Shown: piece by piece, positions 17,309 to 27,236 of the stretch
Layout of the letters: the number at the start of each line of letters is the position of its first letter
Position numbering within the stretch: the stretch's first letter is position 1
Source of the DNA: Actinomycetota bacterium
GTDB lineage: Bacteria; Actinomycetota; Acidimicrobiia; Acidimicrobiales; Microtrichaceae
DNA length: 64,000 bases
NCBI GenBank assembly: GCA_016703525.1
Contig: JADJBW010000011.1
Location: forward strand, 1 to 64,000
Direction of reading: 5' to 3'
The notes under the pieces: model-generated
Told to the model about the DNA's origin: nothing
Database searches by the model: none
What the model saw: the letters and a program-made list of their open reading frames with translations, nothing else
Program-made: the position numbers and the translations under genes

Positions 17309-18578
17309 ATGTCGCGACGTGTCCGTGAGCAGCCATGGCCCCACCCACCCCCACATCCACCCATCGAGAACGACCCACCGCCGGCGACCGGTGCCTGGAT
17401 GCCCGGTTGCCCGCTCGGCCGTCGGCGGTTGGCGCGCGTTTCGCACGAGCGGGGTTTCCGCTGCGAGGGTGGCGTCGTGCTGCCCGAGGTCGTGGCGGCG
17501 TACGAGACGTGGGGCACGCTCGACGACGACCGCTCCAACGCCGTACTCGTGTGCCACGCCCTGACTGGTGATTCGCACGCTGCGGGGCGGGCCGGCGAGG
17601 GCCACCCCACCGAGGGCGGGTGGGACCAGCTCATCGGCCCGGGCCGAGCGATCGACACGAACCGCTACTTCGTGGTGTGCACCAATGTGCTGGGTGGATG
17701 CCAGGGGACCACCGGCCCGGCAAGCATCGATCCGCGCACGGGGCGTCCGTACGGGTCGACGTTCCCGGTCGTGACCATTCGTGACATGGTCCGAGTACAG
17801 TCGGTGCTCTGCGGAACACCTCCGCATTTCGAGCTGGCATGCGGTGGTCGGCGGGTCGATGGGCGGAATGCAGGTGCTGGAGTGGGCCACGATGTTCCCT
17901 GATCGCGTCGGCGCGATCGTGGCGATCGCCACTGCGGCCGCGGCCAGCGCTCAGCAGATCGCCTGGTCGATGGTGGGGCGACGCTCGATCCTGCTCGACC
18001 CGGCCTTTCGCGGCGGCGACTACTACGACGCCGAGCCGGGAGGCGGTCCGCACGCGGGGCTGCAGCTCGCCCGCCAGATCGCGCAGATCCACTACCGCTC
18101 CGAGGCCGTGTTCGCCGAGCGATTCGGACGTCGGCTCCTCGGCAACCCCGCCGACGCGGGCCGGTTCACGCTCGACCAGCGCTTCGACGTGGAGGGGTAC
18201 CTCGACTATCACGGCGACAAGCTGGTGCGACGCTTCGACGCCAACTCCTACCTGCGGTTGAACAAGGCGATGGACCTGCACGACCTCGGACGCGGTCGAG
18301 GCGGCATCGCGACCGCTGTCGGGCGCATCGCCGTTCCGGCGATGATCATGAGCATCGGCAGCGACATCCTGTACCCGCCCGGCCAGCAGGAGCAGTTGCG
18401 CGACTTGTTGTCGTCGGGGCCGGCGCGCGCCCGATGCGGCTTCTACGAGATCGACAGCCCCGACGGCCACGACGGCTTCCTGATCGAGGTGCAGCAGATC
18501 TCTCCGATCGTTGAGGCCTTCCTCGACAGCGTGGCCGACGACCGGCCCTCCCTCCTACCGACAGGAGCACTCCGATGA
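17309..18578 (+). CDS. metX: Homoserine O-acetyltransferase, frameshift near 17805
   Basis: Alpha/beta hydrolase-fold enzyme that activates homoserine for methionine synthesis. The first half shows VAAYETWGTL, VLVCHALTGDSHAAG, VCTNVLGGCQGTTGP and FPVVTIRDMVRVQ. The second half, in the +1 frame, starts at the nucleophile elbow HAVVGGSMGGMQVLEW and ends with YEIDSPDGHDGFL, containing the catalytic His. Removing one T near 17808 joins them (VL-AEHL). The start is uncertain: ATG 17309 is open in frame, ATG 17335 would need another indel, ATG 17399 is late. Its stop overlaps the next ATG. Controlled by the upstream SAM riboswitch. Confidence 0.85.
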
Positions 18579-19741
18579 CCCACCCCGAGACCCAGGCGAT
18601 TCGTGCGGGCCGGTCCGCGTCGGGTTCGTCGCTGGCCCCGGTCTTGTGGCCCTCGGCAGCCTTCGTCTCGCCCGATGCCGCCACCGCGGCGCGGTTCGCG
18701 AAGACGGCCGGCGTGAGCGAGTTCTACGGGCGCTATGGAAACCCCACCGTCGCGGCGTTCGAGGAGGCGATCGCCGAGCTCGAGGGGGCGGGTCGGGCCC
18801 GGGCATTCTCGTCGGGCATGGGCGCGATCAGCGCGGTGGTGTTCGGCCTGTGTTCCTCGGGCGACCACATCGTGACCCAGCGCGAGCTGTACGCCGGGAC
18901 GCAACTGCTCTTCACGGCCGTGTGCCCCCGATTCGGCATCGACGTGACCTTCGTTGACGGGACCGATCCCGACGCGTGGGATGCGGCGATCCGGCCGGGC
19001 AAGACCATGCTGTGTCTCGCGGAGACTCCGGCGAACCCGAGGCTGTCGCTGGTCGACCTGGACCGCTTCGGCGCCATCGCCGGTCCGATCACCGTGGTCG
19101 ACTCGACGTTCGCGACGCCCCTCGCCCAGCGCCCGCTCGACTCGGGCGTGCAGTTGGTGCTGCACTCCGCCACGAAGGCGATCGGGGGTCACAACGACGC
19201 AACCCTGGGCGTGGTTGCCGGCGACGACGAGTTGGTGGCGTGGTTGTGGAGCTACGCGGTGCTGCAGGGCGCGAACGCAAGCCCCTTCGATGCGATGAAC
19301 GCACTGCGGGGGCTGCGGACCCTGCCGGTGCGCCTCGAGCGGCAGAGTGCGTCGGCACAGGTGATCGCGGAGGCGCTGGAGGCCGACGCACGCATCGAGC
19401 GGGTCTGGTACCCCGGGCTGCCTTCGTTTCCGCAGTACGACCTTGCCCGACGCCAGCTTCGCTACGCCGGCGGCCTCATCACCTTCGACGTGGTCGGCGG
19501 GCGCGAGGCGGGCCAGCGGTTCGTGGAGTCGACCGAGATCGCGCAACTCGCGACGTCCCTCGGCGGGCCCGAGACGCTCGTGACCCACCCGGCGTCGACC
19601 ACGCATGCGGGATTGCTGCCCGAGGAACTCGCCGATGCCGGAATCGGGGAGGGGACGATTCGGCTCTCGGTCGGGCTTGAGCATGCGGACGATCTGCTTG
19701 CCGATCTGCGCCAGGCGCTCGACGCATCGATGCGGGCCTGA
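18575..19741 (+). CDS. Cys/Met metabolism PLP enzyme (O-acylhomoserine sulfhydrylase or cystathionine gamma-synthase)
   Basis: 388 residues. Cys/Met-metabolism PLP fold: FYGRYGNPTVAAFEEA, SSGMGAISAV, VVDSTFATP and the PLP lysine in HSATKAIGGHND (about residue 201), then SLGGPETLVTHPASTTH. The family cannot be split safely between MetB, MetY and MetZ by eye. Placement directly after metX, sharing ATGA, shows that it consumes the acylhomoserine made by MetX, giving either homocysteine or cystathionine. It sits in the SAM-riboswitch operon. Confidence 0.88.
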   Translation: MTHPETQAIRAGRSASGSSLAPVLWPSAAFVSPDAATAARFAKTAGVSEFYGRYGNPTVAAFEEAIAELEGAGRARAFSSGMGAISAVVFGLCSSGDHIVTQRELYAGTQLLFTAVCPRFGIDVTFVDGTDPDAWDAAIRPGKTMLCLAETPANPRLSLVDLDRFGAIAGPITVVDSTFATPLAQRPLDSGVQLVLHSATKAIGGHNDATLGVVAGDDELVAWLWSYAVLQGANASPFDAMNALRGLRTLPVRLERQSASAQVIAEALEADARIERVWYPGLPSFPQYDLARRQLRYAGGLITFDVVGGREAGQRFVESTEIAQLATSLGGPETLVTHPASTTHAGLLPEELADAGIGEGTIRLSVGLEHADDLLADLRQALDASMRA

Positions 19742-19748
19742 AGCGACG

Positions 19749-20540
19749 GTGCCCGAACTGGTCGAGGCGGAGATCACGGCGCGGGCTCTCCGGCGCCTGA
19801 TCGGAGCCCGCGTGCGATCTGTCGAGATCCTCGATCCACGAGTTGAACGATCCGACGAGTTGGGCCGGGGCTTGGCAGCGGTCGTCGGCCAGCGCCTCAC
19901 GGGCGTGCATCGCCTCGGGAAGTCCGTCGAGGTCACGTGCGACGATGCGACGGTGCTGCGGGTGCGATTCGGCATGAGCGGACGGATGGTGATCGACGGC
20001 CGCTCCGCGATCGGCGACCTGCTCTACGGTCCCGACGACGCGCGCACGATCTGGGATCGGGCCCGCCTCGACACCGACCGGGGAGCCATCGCGTTCAATG
20101 ACCCTCGTCGTTTCGGGGCGATCGAGGTGAACCCGGCTCCGCTGGTGCTCGGGCCCGACGCGACCACGTGGACAGCCGGGCAGACTCGCGCACTCGTTGG
20201 CCGGCGACGACCGATCAAGCCGCTGCTGCTCGATCAGAGCGTCGTCGCCGGCCTCGGCAACCTCGCCGCCGACGAGATCCTGTGGCGGATCGGACTCGAC
20301 CCGCACCAACCCGCCGGCGACCTGGGCGAACGCGCCCGGGGTCGGCTGGCCGACTCGACCCGCGAGGTGATGGCGATGCTGCTCGAGCGCGGTGGCTCGC
20401 ACCTCGGTGACCTGGTGGGATTCCGCCATAGCGGTGCGCTCTGCCCGGTCGACGACACGCCGCTCGAACGCTCGCGCATCAGCGGGAGGACTGCGGTGTG
20501 GTGTCCGGCTCACCAACGCGGTGCCGGTGAGCTGCAATGA
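19749..20540 (+). CDS. Fpg/Nei-family DNA glycosylase
   Basis: Bifunctional base-excision repair glycosylase/AP lyase. GTG 19749 gives PELVEAE, in which the processed N-terminal proline is the nucleophile and Glu the acid. LGKSVEV supplies the lysine and FGMSGRM the beta-clamp. The H2TH helix region is LLDQSVVAGLGNLAADEILWR. The C-terminal zinc finger is unusual: CPVD ... WCPAH, so Asp and His stand where most members have the second and fourth Cys. 263 residues, family-normal. Fpg versus Nei-type specificity is not decidable here. Confidence 0.85.
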   Translation: MPELVEAEITARALRRLIGARVRSVEILDPRVERSDELGRGLAAVVGQRLTGVHRLGKSVEVTCDDATVLRVRFGMSGRMVIDGRSAIGDLLYGPDDARTIWDRARLDTDRGAIAFNDPRRFGAIEVNPAPLVLGPDATTWTAGQTRALVGRRRPIKPLLLDQSVVAGLGNLAADEILWRIGLDPHQPAGDLGERARGRLADSTREVMAMLLERGGSHLGDLVGFRHSGALCPVDDTPLERSRISGRTAVWCPAHQRGAGELQ

Positions 20541-21736
20541 TGGGGATCCGTGCCGAAGCGCGACCACGTGGAGACCGCACCGTGCTGAACCCCCGAAAGC
20601 CGCTACTCGGACCCATCGCCACCGCGTCGATGGCGGTCGCGGTGGGGGTGTGCCTGTTGTTCGGCGGCGCCGCCGCGGCCCAGGATCCCCCGACGACTGC
20701 GGCTCCGACGACTGCGGCTCCGACGACTGCGGCGCCGACGACTGCGGCTCCGACGACTGCGGCTCCGACGACGAAGGCGCCGCCCACGACGAAGGCGCCG
20801 AGCACGACCAAGGCGCCGAGCACGACCAAGGCCACGACGACGACCTCCACATCGCCGTCGTCGACCACCTCGTCGAGCACCGCTGCGCCGACGACCACGT
20901 TGGCGCCCACCACCACGGTCGCTCCGCCGACCACGGTTGCCGCTCCCACCACGACTGTGGCGACGCCTACGCGAGCCGAGGATCCGGCTGGCAGTCGGCT
21001 GCGTTGGATCATCGGCGGCCTCATCGGGCTCGGCGGCGTGATCCTCCTTGCGACAATCGGGTTCTGGCGAGCGACCCGTCCTCCGTACCTCACCGAGTTG
21101 GACGGCTTCCGTTCGTCGGATCCGACGCGGCCGGCGGGTCCGGGGGTGCTGCCGACCGAGGCGCTGCCGGTTGTGGGCGCGGTTGGCGCAACCGCCGTTG
21201 GCGCGACCGCCGTTGGCTCGGCAGCGGTGTCGGAGGCGCGCACCGTCGTGCAGCCGACCGTAGCGTCGGCTCCGGTCGACCCGTCGACGTCGGCTCCGTC
21301 GGCCGAGCTGCCGCCCCTCGTGCCAGTGGTGTTCCCTCCGGAGGGTCCGCCGGCGGACACGGCTGGCATCGTTGCTGCCCTCGCAGCGATCCCCGATCTG
21401 GTCAAACCCGCGGTGGTCTTCGAGGATGGGCCCGCACCGGCCGGCCCGCCGGCTCCTGCGCCCCAGACCGCCCCGGCGCCCCAGACCGCCCCGGCGCCCC
21501 AGACCGCCCCGGCGCCCCAGACCGCCCCGGCGCCCCAGCACGACGGGGCCCGGACCTCGAGCCCGGATCCGACCTCCGGGCCTGGCCGAGTGCGCGAATC
21601 GGAGCCGCAACCCGAGGTGCCCGGGGTTGCCGAGGTGCCCGGGGTTGCCGATGTGCCCGAGGCGTCCCGCCGGAGCCAGTTCTTCGATCAGGACTTGGAG
21701 CCCGACGCACCGTATCGGGCACCACGAGAGGAGTGA
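20537..21736 (+). CDS. Secreted/membrane protein with Thr-rich and APAPQT repeats
   Basis: 399 residues, family not recognised. N-terminal signal or anchor (PLLGPIATASMAVAVGVCLLFGG), then a ~110-residue extracytoplasmic PTTAA/TTKAP low-complexity stalk. A second transmembrane helix lies at about residues 155-177 (WIIGGLIGLGGVILLATIGFW), followed by an acidic/proline-rich cytosolic tail with APAPQT repeats. Start ATG 20537 overlaps the glycosylase stop. The stalk is probably wall-spanning and may be glycosylated; that is an inference from composition only. Confidence 0.7.
   Translation: MMGIRAEARPRGDRTVLNPRKPLLGPIATASMAVAVGVCLLFGGAAAAQDPPTTAAPTTAAPTTAAPTTAAPTTAAPTTKAPPTTKAPSTTKAPSTTKATTTTSTSPSSTTSSSTAAPTTTLAPTTTVAPPTTVAAPTTTVATPTRAEDPAGSRLRWIIGGLIGLGGVILLATIGFWRATRPPYLTELDGFRSSDPTRPAGPGVLPTEALPVVGAVGATAVGATAVGSAAVSEARTVVQPTVASAPVDPSTSAPSAELPPLVPVVFPPEGPPADTAGIVAALAAIPDLVKPAVVFEDGPAPAGPPAPAPQTAPAPQTAPAPQTAPAPQTAPAPQHDGARTSSPDPTSGPGRVRESEPQPEVPGVAEVPGVADVPEASRRSQFFDQDLEPDAPYRAPREE
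20695..20780 (+). repeat. 15-bp coding minisatellite
   Basis: Five to six tandem copies of GCGGCTCCGACGACT-type units encode PTTAA in the extracytoplasmic stalk of the 20537 gene. Copies are nearly identical at DNA level, so copy number is likely to vary between strains. Confidence 0.85.
21457..21540 (+). repeat. 18-bp coding minisatellite
   Basis: Near-identical tandem 18-bp units encode APAPQT about four and a half times in the cytosolic tail of the 20537 gene. A second 18-bp duplication (PGVAEV/PGVADV) follows near 21615-21655. Confidence 0.85.
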
Positions 21737-21740
21737 TGCC

Positions 21741-21959
21741 ATGTCGTCCGCACTCGACCTCGATGCGATGATCGAGCGGTTCCGAGCCCGCGCCGCCGCA
21801 GTGCGCGCACGGCAGATCCCGCCGGTGGAGGGCGAGCAGCGCCGCGCCTTCATCCAGCAGTCGCAGTTGGACTTCCAGGACTTCGCGATGATTGGCGACG
21901 CGACGGCGACGCTCGAGGACGGTGTGGTCGTGCTGCGCATCGACCTCAACCCGAAGTAG
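21741..21959 (+). CDS. Small conserved-looking hypothetical, 72 aa
   Basis: ATG 21741 follows AGAGGAGTG. The product has a basic amphipathic helix (IERFRARAAAVRARQ) then a beta-rich end (ATATLEDGVVVLRIDLNP). No family recognised. It lies tightly between the Thr-rich membrane protein (5 bases) and the DUF4202 gene (7 bases), supporting translation. Confidence 0.65.
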   Translation: MSSALDLDAMIERFRARAAAVRARQIPPVEGEQRRAFIQQSQLDFQDFAMIGDATATLEDGVVVLRIDLNPK

Positions 21960-21965
21960 GCGAAC

Positions 21966-22529
21966 GTGACGTCGCTCGAGCGGGCCTTGGTGGCGCTCGA
22001 CGCCGTCCACGCGAACGACCCGGTGCGCGTCGCCGTCGGCGATGTGGGCGCACCCGACGATGCTGACGGCGCTGCCGTGCCGCGCGAGCTGCTGCACGCC
22101 CGCACGGTCACCGCCTGGCTTCGGCGGTTGGTCGTCGCTCCGGCGCCGGAGCAGTTGCTCGCAGCGAGCGGTTCGCACCTCGCCCGATGGACGTTTCCCC
22201 GGGACGCCTACCCGGCGGGCCGCGCCGGGTATCTGCGCTGGCGCCGGGCGGCGCGTGCCGCCCACTCGGTCGAGCTGTCGCGGATTCTCGCCGAGTGCGA
22301 GGTCGACGCGGACGTCGCGCAGCGGGCGGCGGCGTTGGTCGCGAAGTCCTCCGAGGCGGACGCGGCCGCGGCCCAGGCGCACGAGGATGCGTTGTGCCTC
22401 GCGTTCTTCGAGCTGGATGCCGCTCGGGTCGGCACCGCCTTGGGCGATCGTGCCGGCCCGGTGATCGAGCGAACGCGAGCGAAGATGAGCGAGCGGGCCC
22501 TGTCGATGCTCGCGGATCTTCCCGGCTGA
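21966..22529 (+). CDS. DUF4202 family protein
   Basis: 187 residues. The region around SHLARWTFPRDAYPAGRAGY and LRWR matches the DUF4202 hallmark, a His/Arg-rich helical motif followed by PR..YP.GR..YL.WR. A late EDALCLAFFEL segment also fits. The family is alpha-helical with conserved His and acidic residues resembling a phosphohydrolase site, but no reaction is established. Start GTG/ATG at 21966, seven bases after the preceding stop. Confidence 0.78.
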   Translation: MTSLERALVALDAVHANDPVRVAVGDVGAPDDADGAAVPRELLHARTVTAWLRRLVVAPAPEQLLAASGSHLARWTFPRDAYPAGRAGYLRWRRAARAAHSVELSRILAECEVDADVAQRAAALVAKSSEADAAAAQAHEDALCLAFFELDAARVGTALGDRAGPVIERTRAKMSERALSMLADLPG

Positions 22530-22614
22530 ATCGCCGTCGCGAGTTCAAGCGCGACGGGTGCCGCGCCGATGACACCTCGAGGCGTGCTCTGGGTCGACGC
22601 GTCGAGGAGGATTC

Positions 22615-23975
<1,361 letters not shown>

Positions 23976-24072
23976 GCGACGGCGGTTCGGGCGCGACGGC
24001 GCGCCCGACAAGCTGAGAGCCGGGTCAGCGGGGCCGATGTCGGCGACGTAACGGTCTGGGTACGGTGGCGCG

Positions 24073-24567
24073 GTGCGAACGTCCCGGCCGCCCCTCCTGC
24101 TTCGTCGCCCTTTGGTCCGCCTCGGCGATGTCCGGGCGGTGGTGCTGGGGCTCCGGAGCGTCCCGAAGGCGTGGTGGAACGCCGCCGCGGTCGCAAGCGC
24201 CACGATGACGGTGCTCTGCGTGATGGCACGGTTCTCGGGCAGGGTGAATGTCCGGCTCGAGACCACACAGGTGTGGGGCGCGACGGCAGCGGCGTTCGGG
24301 TTCTTGGGCATCGCCGCGTCCGCCGTCATCGGACGATGGTCGGAGCTGCTCGGCTCGCTCGGTGTGGCGGGATCGCTCGGCAGCCTGGCGATCGTGTGGT
24401 GGATGCTGGGTGAGAACCGCCTGCAGGGGCGCGTCGTGCTGTCGGTCTCACAGAGCCACGGTGTGCATTCGGGCGACACGGCCGGAGTGCTGCTCGCGCT
24501 GCTGGCCGGGGCGGTGCTCGTGCGGGCTGCTCGCCGTTGGCACCTCGTCAGGACGGCCGATTGTTAG
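24073..24567 (+). CDS. Polytopic membrane protein, unknown
   Basis: 164 residues from GTG 24073. About four hydrophobic helices are visible (WNAAAVASATMTVLCVMA; VWGATAAAFGFLGIAASAVIG; LLGSLGVAGSLGSLAIVWWML; TAGVLLALLAGAVLVRAA). The N terminus is basic. No motif recognised. It ends inside the proposed IdeR-like site for the next operon. Confidence 0.6.
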   Translation: MRTSRPPLLLRRPLVRLGDVRAVVLGLRSVPKAWWNAAAVASATMTVLCVMARFSGRVNVRLETTQVWGATAAAFGFLGIAASAVIGRWSELLGSLGVAGSLGSLAIVWWMLGENRLQGRVVLSVSQSHGVHSGDTAGVLLALLAGAVLVRAARRWHLVRTADC

Positions 24568-24578
24568 GTATGCTGAAC
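24564..24578 (+). promoter_or_regulatory. Possible IdeR/DtxR-type iron box before bfd-bfr
   Basis: TTAGGTATGCTGAAC resembles the left half and core of the actinobacterial iron box (TTAGGTTAGSCTAACCTAA) and sits 5 bases before the bfd ATG. The right half is poor. Plausible because the next two genes store and release iron. Confidence 0.4.
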
Positions 24579-24582
24579 GGCG

Positions 24583-24783
24583 ATGATCGTGTGCCATTGC
24601 CATCGGGTGGGGTCGGCTGAGATCAGCCGCCTCATCGCTGGCGGATGCGACGACATCGAGACGATCGGCGAGCGCTGCGGAGCAGGCACCGAGTGCGGGG
24701 GATGCCTTCCGCGGCTCGCCGCTACGCTGCGGGAATCCCACGGCTTCGGCGCGGCGAGTCCCGAGCTGGCCGAAGCCTCCTGA
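24583..24783 (+). CDS. bfd: Bacterioferritin-associated ferredoxin (Bfd-like, [2Fe-2S])
   Basis: 66 residues with the BFD-like [2Fe-2S] arrangement: Cys4 and Cys6 in VCHCHRV, then CGAGTECGGC supplying the later pair. Bfd donates electrons to bacterioferritin to release stored Fe(III) as Fe(II), which fits the bfr gene 46 bases downstream. The length is typical for the family. Confidence 0.88.
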   Translation: MIVCHCHRVGSAEISRLIAGGCDDIETIGERCGAGTECGGCLPRLAATLRESHGFGAASPELAEAS

Positions 24784-24829
24784 ACGCTGCCGATCCGGCG
24801 GCGCTCGCTTCCCAACCCGAGGAGACGTA

Positions 24830-25303
24830 ATGCCAGGTTCCGCCGCTGTCGTTGAGGCGCTGAACGAGATCCTCACCGCGGAGCTGACCGCGATCAACCA
24901 GTACTTCGTTCATTCGAAGCTGTGCGAGAGCTGGGGTTTCGGGGCGCTCGCCGCTCACAATCGCGCCGAGTCGATCGACGAGATGCGCGACGCCGACCGG
25001 GTGATCGACCGCATCCTGTTCCTCGGCGGCCTCCCCAACCTCCAGCGCATCGGCAGCGTCGCGATCGGCGAGACCGTGCCGGAGCAGTTCGAAGTCGACC
25101 TCGCGCTCGAGCGCGAAGCGATCGAGCGCTACAACGCGGCGATCGCGCTGGCGGTGGCCGAGAGCGACAACGGCACCCGCGAACTACTGGAGCAGCTGCT
25201 CGTGGGCGAGGAGACCCATGCCGACTGGTTGCAGACCCAGCTCGAGCTGATCGAGCGAATCGGCGTGCAGAACTACCTCGCATCGCAGCTGGGCGGCGGA
25301 TGA
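24830..25303 (+). CDS. bfr: Bacterioferritin with altered ferroxidase ligand
   Basis: Heme-containing 24-mer iron store, 157 residues. Numbering matches E. coli Bfr exactly: Glu18, Glu51, Glu94, Glu127 and His130 of the diiron centre are present, as is the heme ligand Met52 (SIDEM). Position 54, normally His, is Asp (codon GAC in EMRDADRV). This changes one ferroxidase ligand from N to O donor, by a single C-to-G base if derived from CAC. Cotranscribed with bfd; its stop overlaps the amidase ATG. Confidence 0.9.
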   Translation: MPGSAAVVEALNEILTAELTAINQYFVHSKLCESWGFGALAAHNRAESIDEMRDADRVIDRILFLGGLPNLQRIGSVAIGETVPEQFEVDLALEREAIERYNAAIALAVAESDNGTRELLEQLLVGEETHADWLQTQLELIERIGVQNYLASQLGGG

Positions 25304-26700
25304 CCGATTCGGCCGTTCCGTTTCTCGGCGCGGCGGAGATCGCGTCGAAGGTTCGCTCCCGCGAGCTGTCGGCCCGCGAGGTCACCGACGCGGTCCTCGG
25401 GCGCATCGAACGACTCAATCCGGTGATCAACGCCTGGGCAGTGATCGATGCCGAGGGCGCTCGTGCCCAGGCCGAGCGCATCGACGCCGAGATCGCCCGC
25501 GGCAACGACCCCGGCGTCCTCGCTGGCGTGCCGCTCGGCGTGAAGGACCTTGAGGACGCAGCAGGCTTTCGGACCGGCTACGGGTCGGCGCTGCACCTGA
25601 ACGACGCTCCGGCGTCGGTCGACTCGGTGCAGGTTGCTCGCCTTCGGGCTGCCGGCTGCGTGGTACTCGGCAAGACCACCACGTCGGAGTTCGGATACTC
25701 GGGCGACACGGTGACGCCAGGTTGGGGGGCGACGCTCAACCCGTGGAACACGAAGCGGTCCTCCGGCGGTTCATCTGGAGGTTCGGGGGCCGCGCTGGCG
25801 GCCGGAATGACCGTGCTGGCCACCGGAAGCGACGCGGGAGGTTCCATTCGCATCCCGGCGGCGCTCTGCGGACTGACCGCGCTGAAGACCACCCACGGCG
25901 TCGTGCCACTCGGCCAGGGCCTCGCCCCGTCCGGAGGCACGCTGACGGTGCGAGGACCGATGGGGCGGCGTGCCTGCGACACCGCAGCGGCGCTCGCCGT
26001 GGTCGCCGGGCCGCATCCCACCGATCCGTTCTCGCTGCCGTCGCTCGGTCTCGACGGCATCGTGCGTCCGACGCTCCCGGAGCGCATCGTGTGGGCCCCG
26101 TCGCCGGGATTCCCGGTCGACTCCGAGGTGGCTGCCGTGTGCGCGTCGCTGGTGGCACGTCTCGCCGAGGCGGGCACCGAGGTGATCGAGGTCGACTCCA
26201 TCTACGACCCCGAGCCGATCGGCGACTGGTTCACCCTGTGGGCGATCTACCGCGAGCGGGCGCATGGGCACCTCCGCGACACGTCGAGTTGGGAGCTGTT
26301 CGACGAGGGGCTGCGAGCGCTCATGGACCATGGAGCCCAGAATGTGAGCGCGAAGGCGGCGATGGCGGCGCTCGACGCGATCCATGTCCATGCAGCGAAG
26401 GTGGCCGCAGTGCTCGACCGGGCGCCCTTCCTTGTGACACCGACGGTTGCCGGCCAGACCGCGGTCAGCGGTCATCACGGAACGGTGAACGGCGAGCCGA
26501 CGATCTTCTGGGCTCCGTTCACGCAGGCGGCGAACCTCACCCGCCATCCGGCCGGGTCGGTGTGCGTTGGCCTCACCGCAGATGGCATGCCGGTCGGTAT
26601 CCAGGTGACGGGCGCGCACGCTGCGGACGCCGCGCTGCTCGACGTGCTTGCCGGCATCGAGGGACTGGTCGGCACACCCACCTGGCCGGTCGAGGCATGA
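25300..26700 (+). CDS. Amidase-signature family hydrolase
   Basis: 466 residues. Ser-cisSer-Lys triad motifs: Lys in GVPLGVKDLED (about 82), SSGGSSGGSG (about 152-161) with the cis-Ser, and the nucleophile Ser in GSDAGGSIRIPAALCG (about 178). Homologous to GatA and aliphatic/aryl amidases, but no gatB/gatC is nearby, so a catabolic amidase is more likely. ATG 25300 overlaps the bfr stop, and its own stop overlaps the next ATG. Confidence 0.85.
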   Translation: MTDSAVPFLGAAEIASKVRSRELSAREVTDAVLGRIERLNPVINAWAVIDAEGARAQAERIDAEIARGNDPGVLAGVPLGVKDLEDAAGFRTGYGSALHLNDAPASVDSVQVARLRAAGCVVLGKTTTSEFGYSGDTVTPGWGATLNPWNTKRSSGGSSGGSGAALAAGMTVLATGSDAGGSIRIPAALCGLTALKTTHGVVPLGQGLAPSGGTLTVRGPMGRRACDTAAALAVVAGPHPTDPFSLPSLGLDGIVRPTLPERIVWAPSPGFPVDSEVAAVCASLVARLAEAGTEVIEVDSIYDPEPIGDWFTLWAIYRERAHGHLRDTSSWELFDEGLRALMDHGAQNVSAKAAMAALDAIHVHAAKVAAVLDRAPFLVTPTVAGQTAVSGHHGTVNGEPTIFWAPFTQAANLTRHPAGSVCVGLTADGMPVGIQVTGAHAADAALLDVLAGIEGLVGTPTWPVEA

Positions 26701-27203
26701 GCACGATCGCGGTCGACAGCCGGCTGGGCCGAGCCGTCGGGGCCATGGCTCGCAGCGCGTGGTTCCGGCGCGTGGGACCGCGTATCGCCGGCCCGATGGA
26801 CCGGGTCGCCCGCAAGGTGTCTGGCGGCCGGTTCGTCGTCAGCAGCCTGATGGTGCCGACGCTGGTGCTCTCGGTCCGCGGCGCGAAGTCGGGCGAAGTG
26901 CGCGAGGTGCCGCTCGCCTGCCTGCCCCACGACGGCGCGTTCTTCGTGGCCGGTTCGAATTTCGGCCGCGAGCGCCATCCGGCGTGGACCTACAACCTCG
27001 ACGCGAACCCCGATGCGAGCGTCTGGCACGCGGGGACCGTGCTCAGCGTCTCGGCCCGTCGGCTCGAGGGCGACGAGCTCAAGGCGATGTGGGAACGGCT
27101 GGTGTCGGTGTGGCCGAGCTACGACTTCTATGCCGAGCACAGCGGGCGGACGCTGCGGGTCTATCGCTTGGATCCGGGCATGCAGCGGGGGCGGCTTGGC
27201 TGA
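26697..27203 (+). CDS. Nitroreductase/deazaflavin-dependent (DDN-type) family protein
   Basis: 168 residues of the split-barrel F420H2-dependent nitroreductase family. Markers are LVLSVRGAKSGEVREVPLAC, FFVAGSNFGRERHPAWTYNL and NPDASVWHAG. Such proteins use F420H2 or bind related cofactors and are abundant in actinobacteria; the substrate is unknown. ATG 26697 overlaps the amidase stop by four bases. Confidence 0.82.
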   Translation: MSTIAVDSRLGRAVGAMARSAWFRRVGPRIAGPMDRVARKVSGGRFVVSSLMVPTLVLSVRGAKSGEVREVPLACLPHDGAFFVAGSNFGRERHPAWTYNLDANPDASVWHAGTVLSVSARRLEGDELKAMWERLVSVWPSYDFYAEHSGRTLRVYRLDPGMQRGRLG

Positions 27204-27236
27204 CCGGCTCGACCGGAGCCGGAACGCGGCGCGGGG

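Noticed and set aside
20695..21540. Short tandem repeats resembling a CRISPR array
   Set aside because: Units are 15 or 18 bp without spacers, in frame, and encode PTTAA and APAPQT low-complexity protein.
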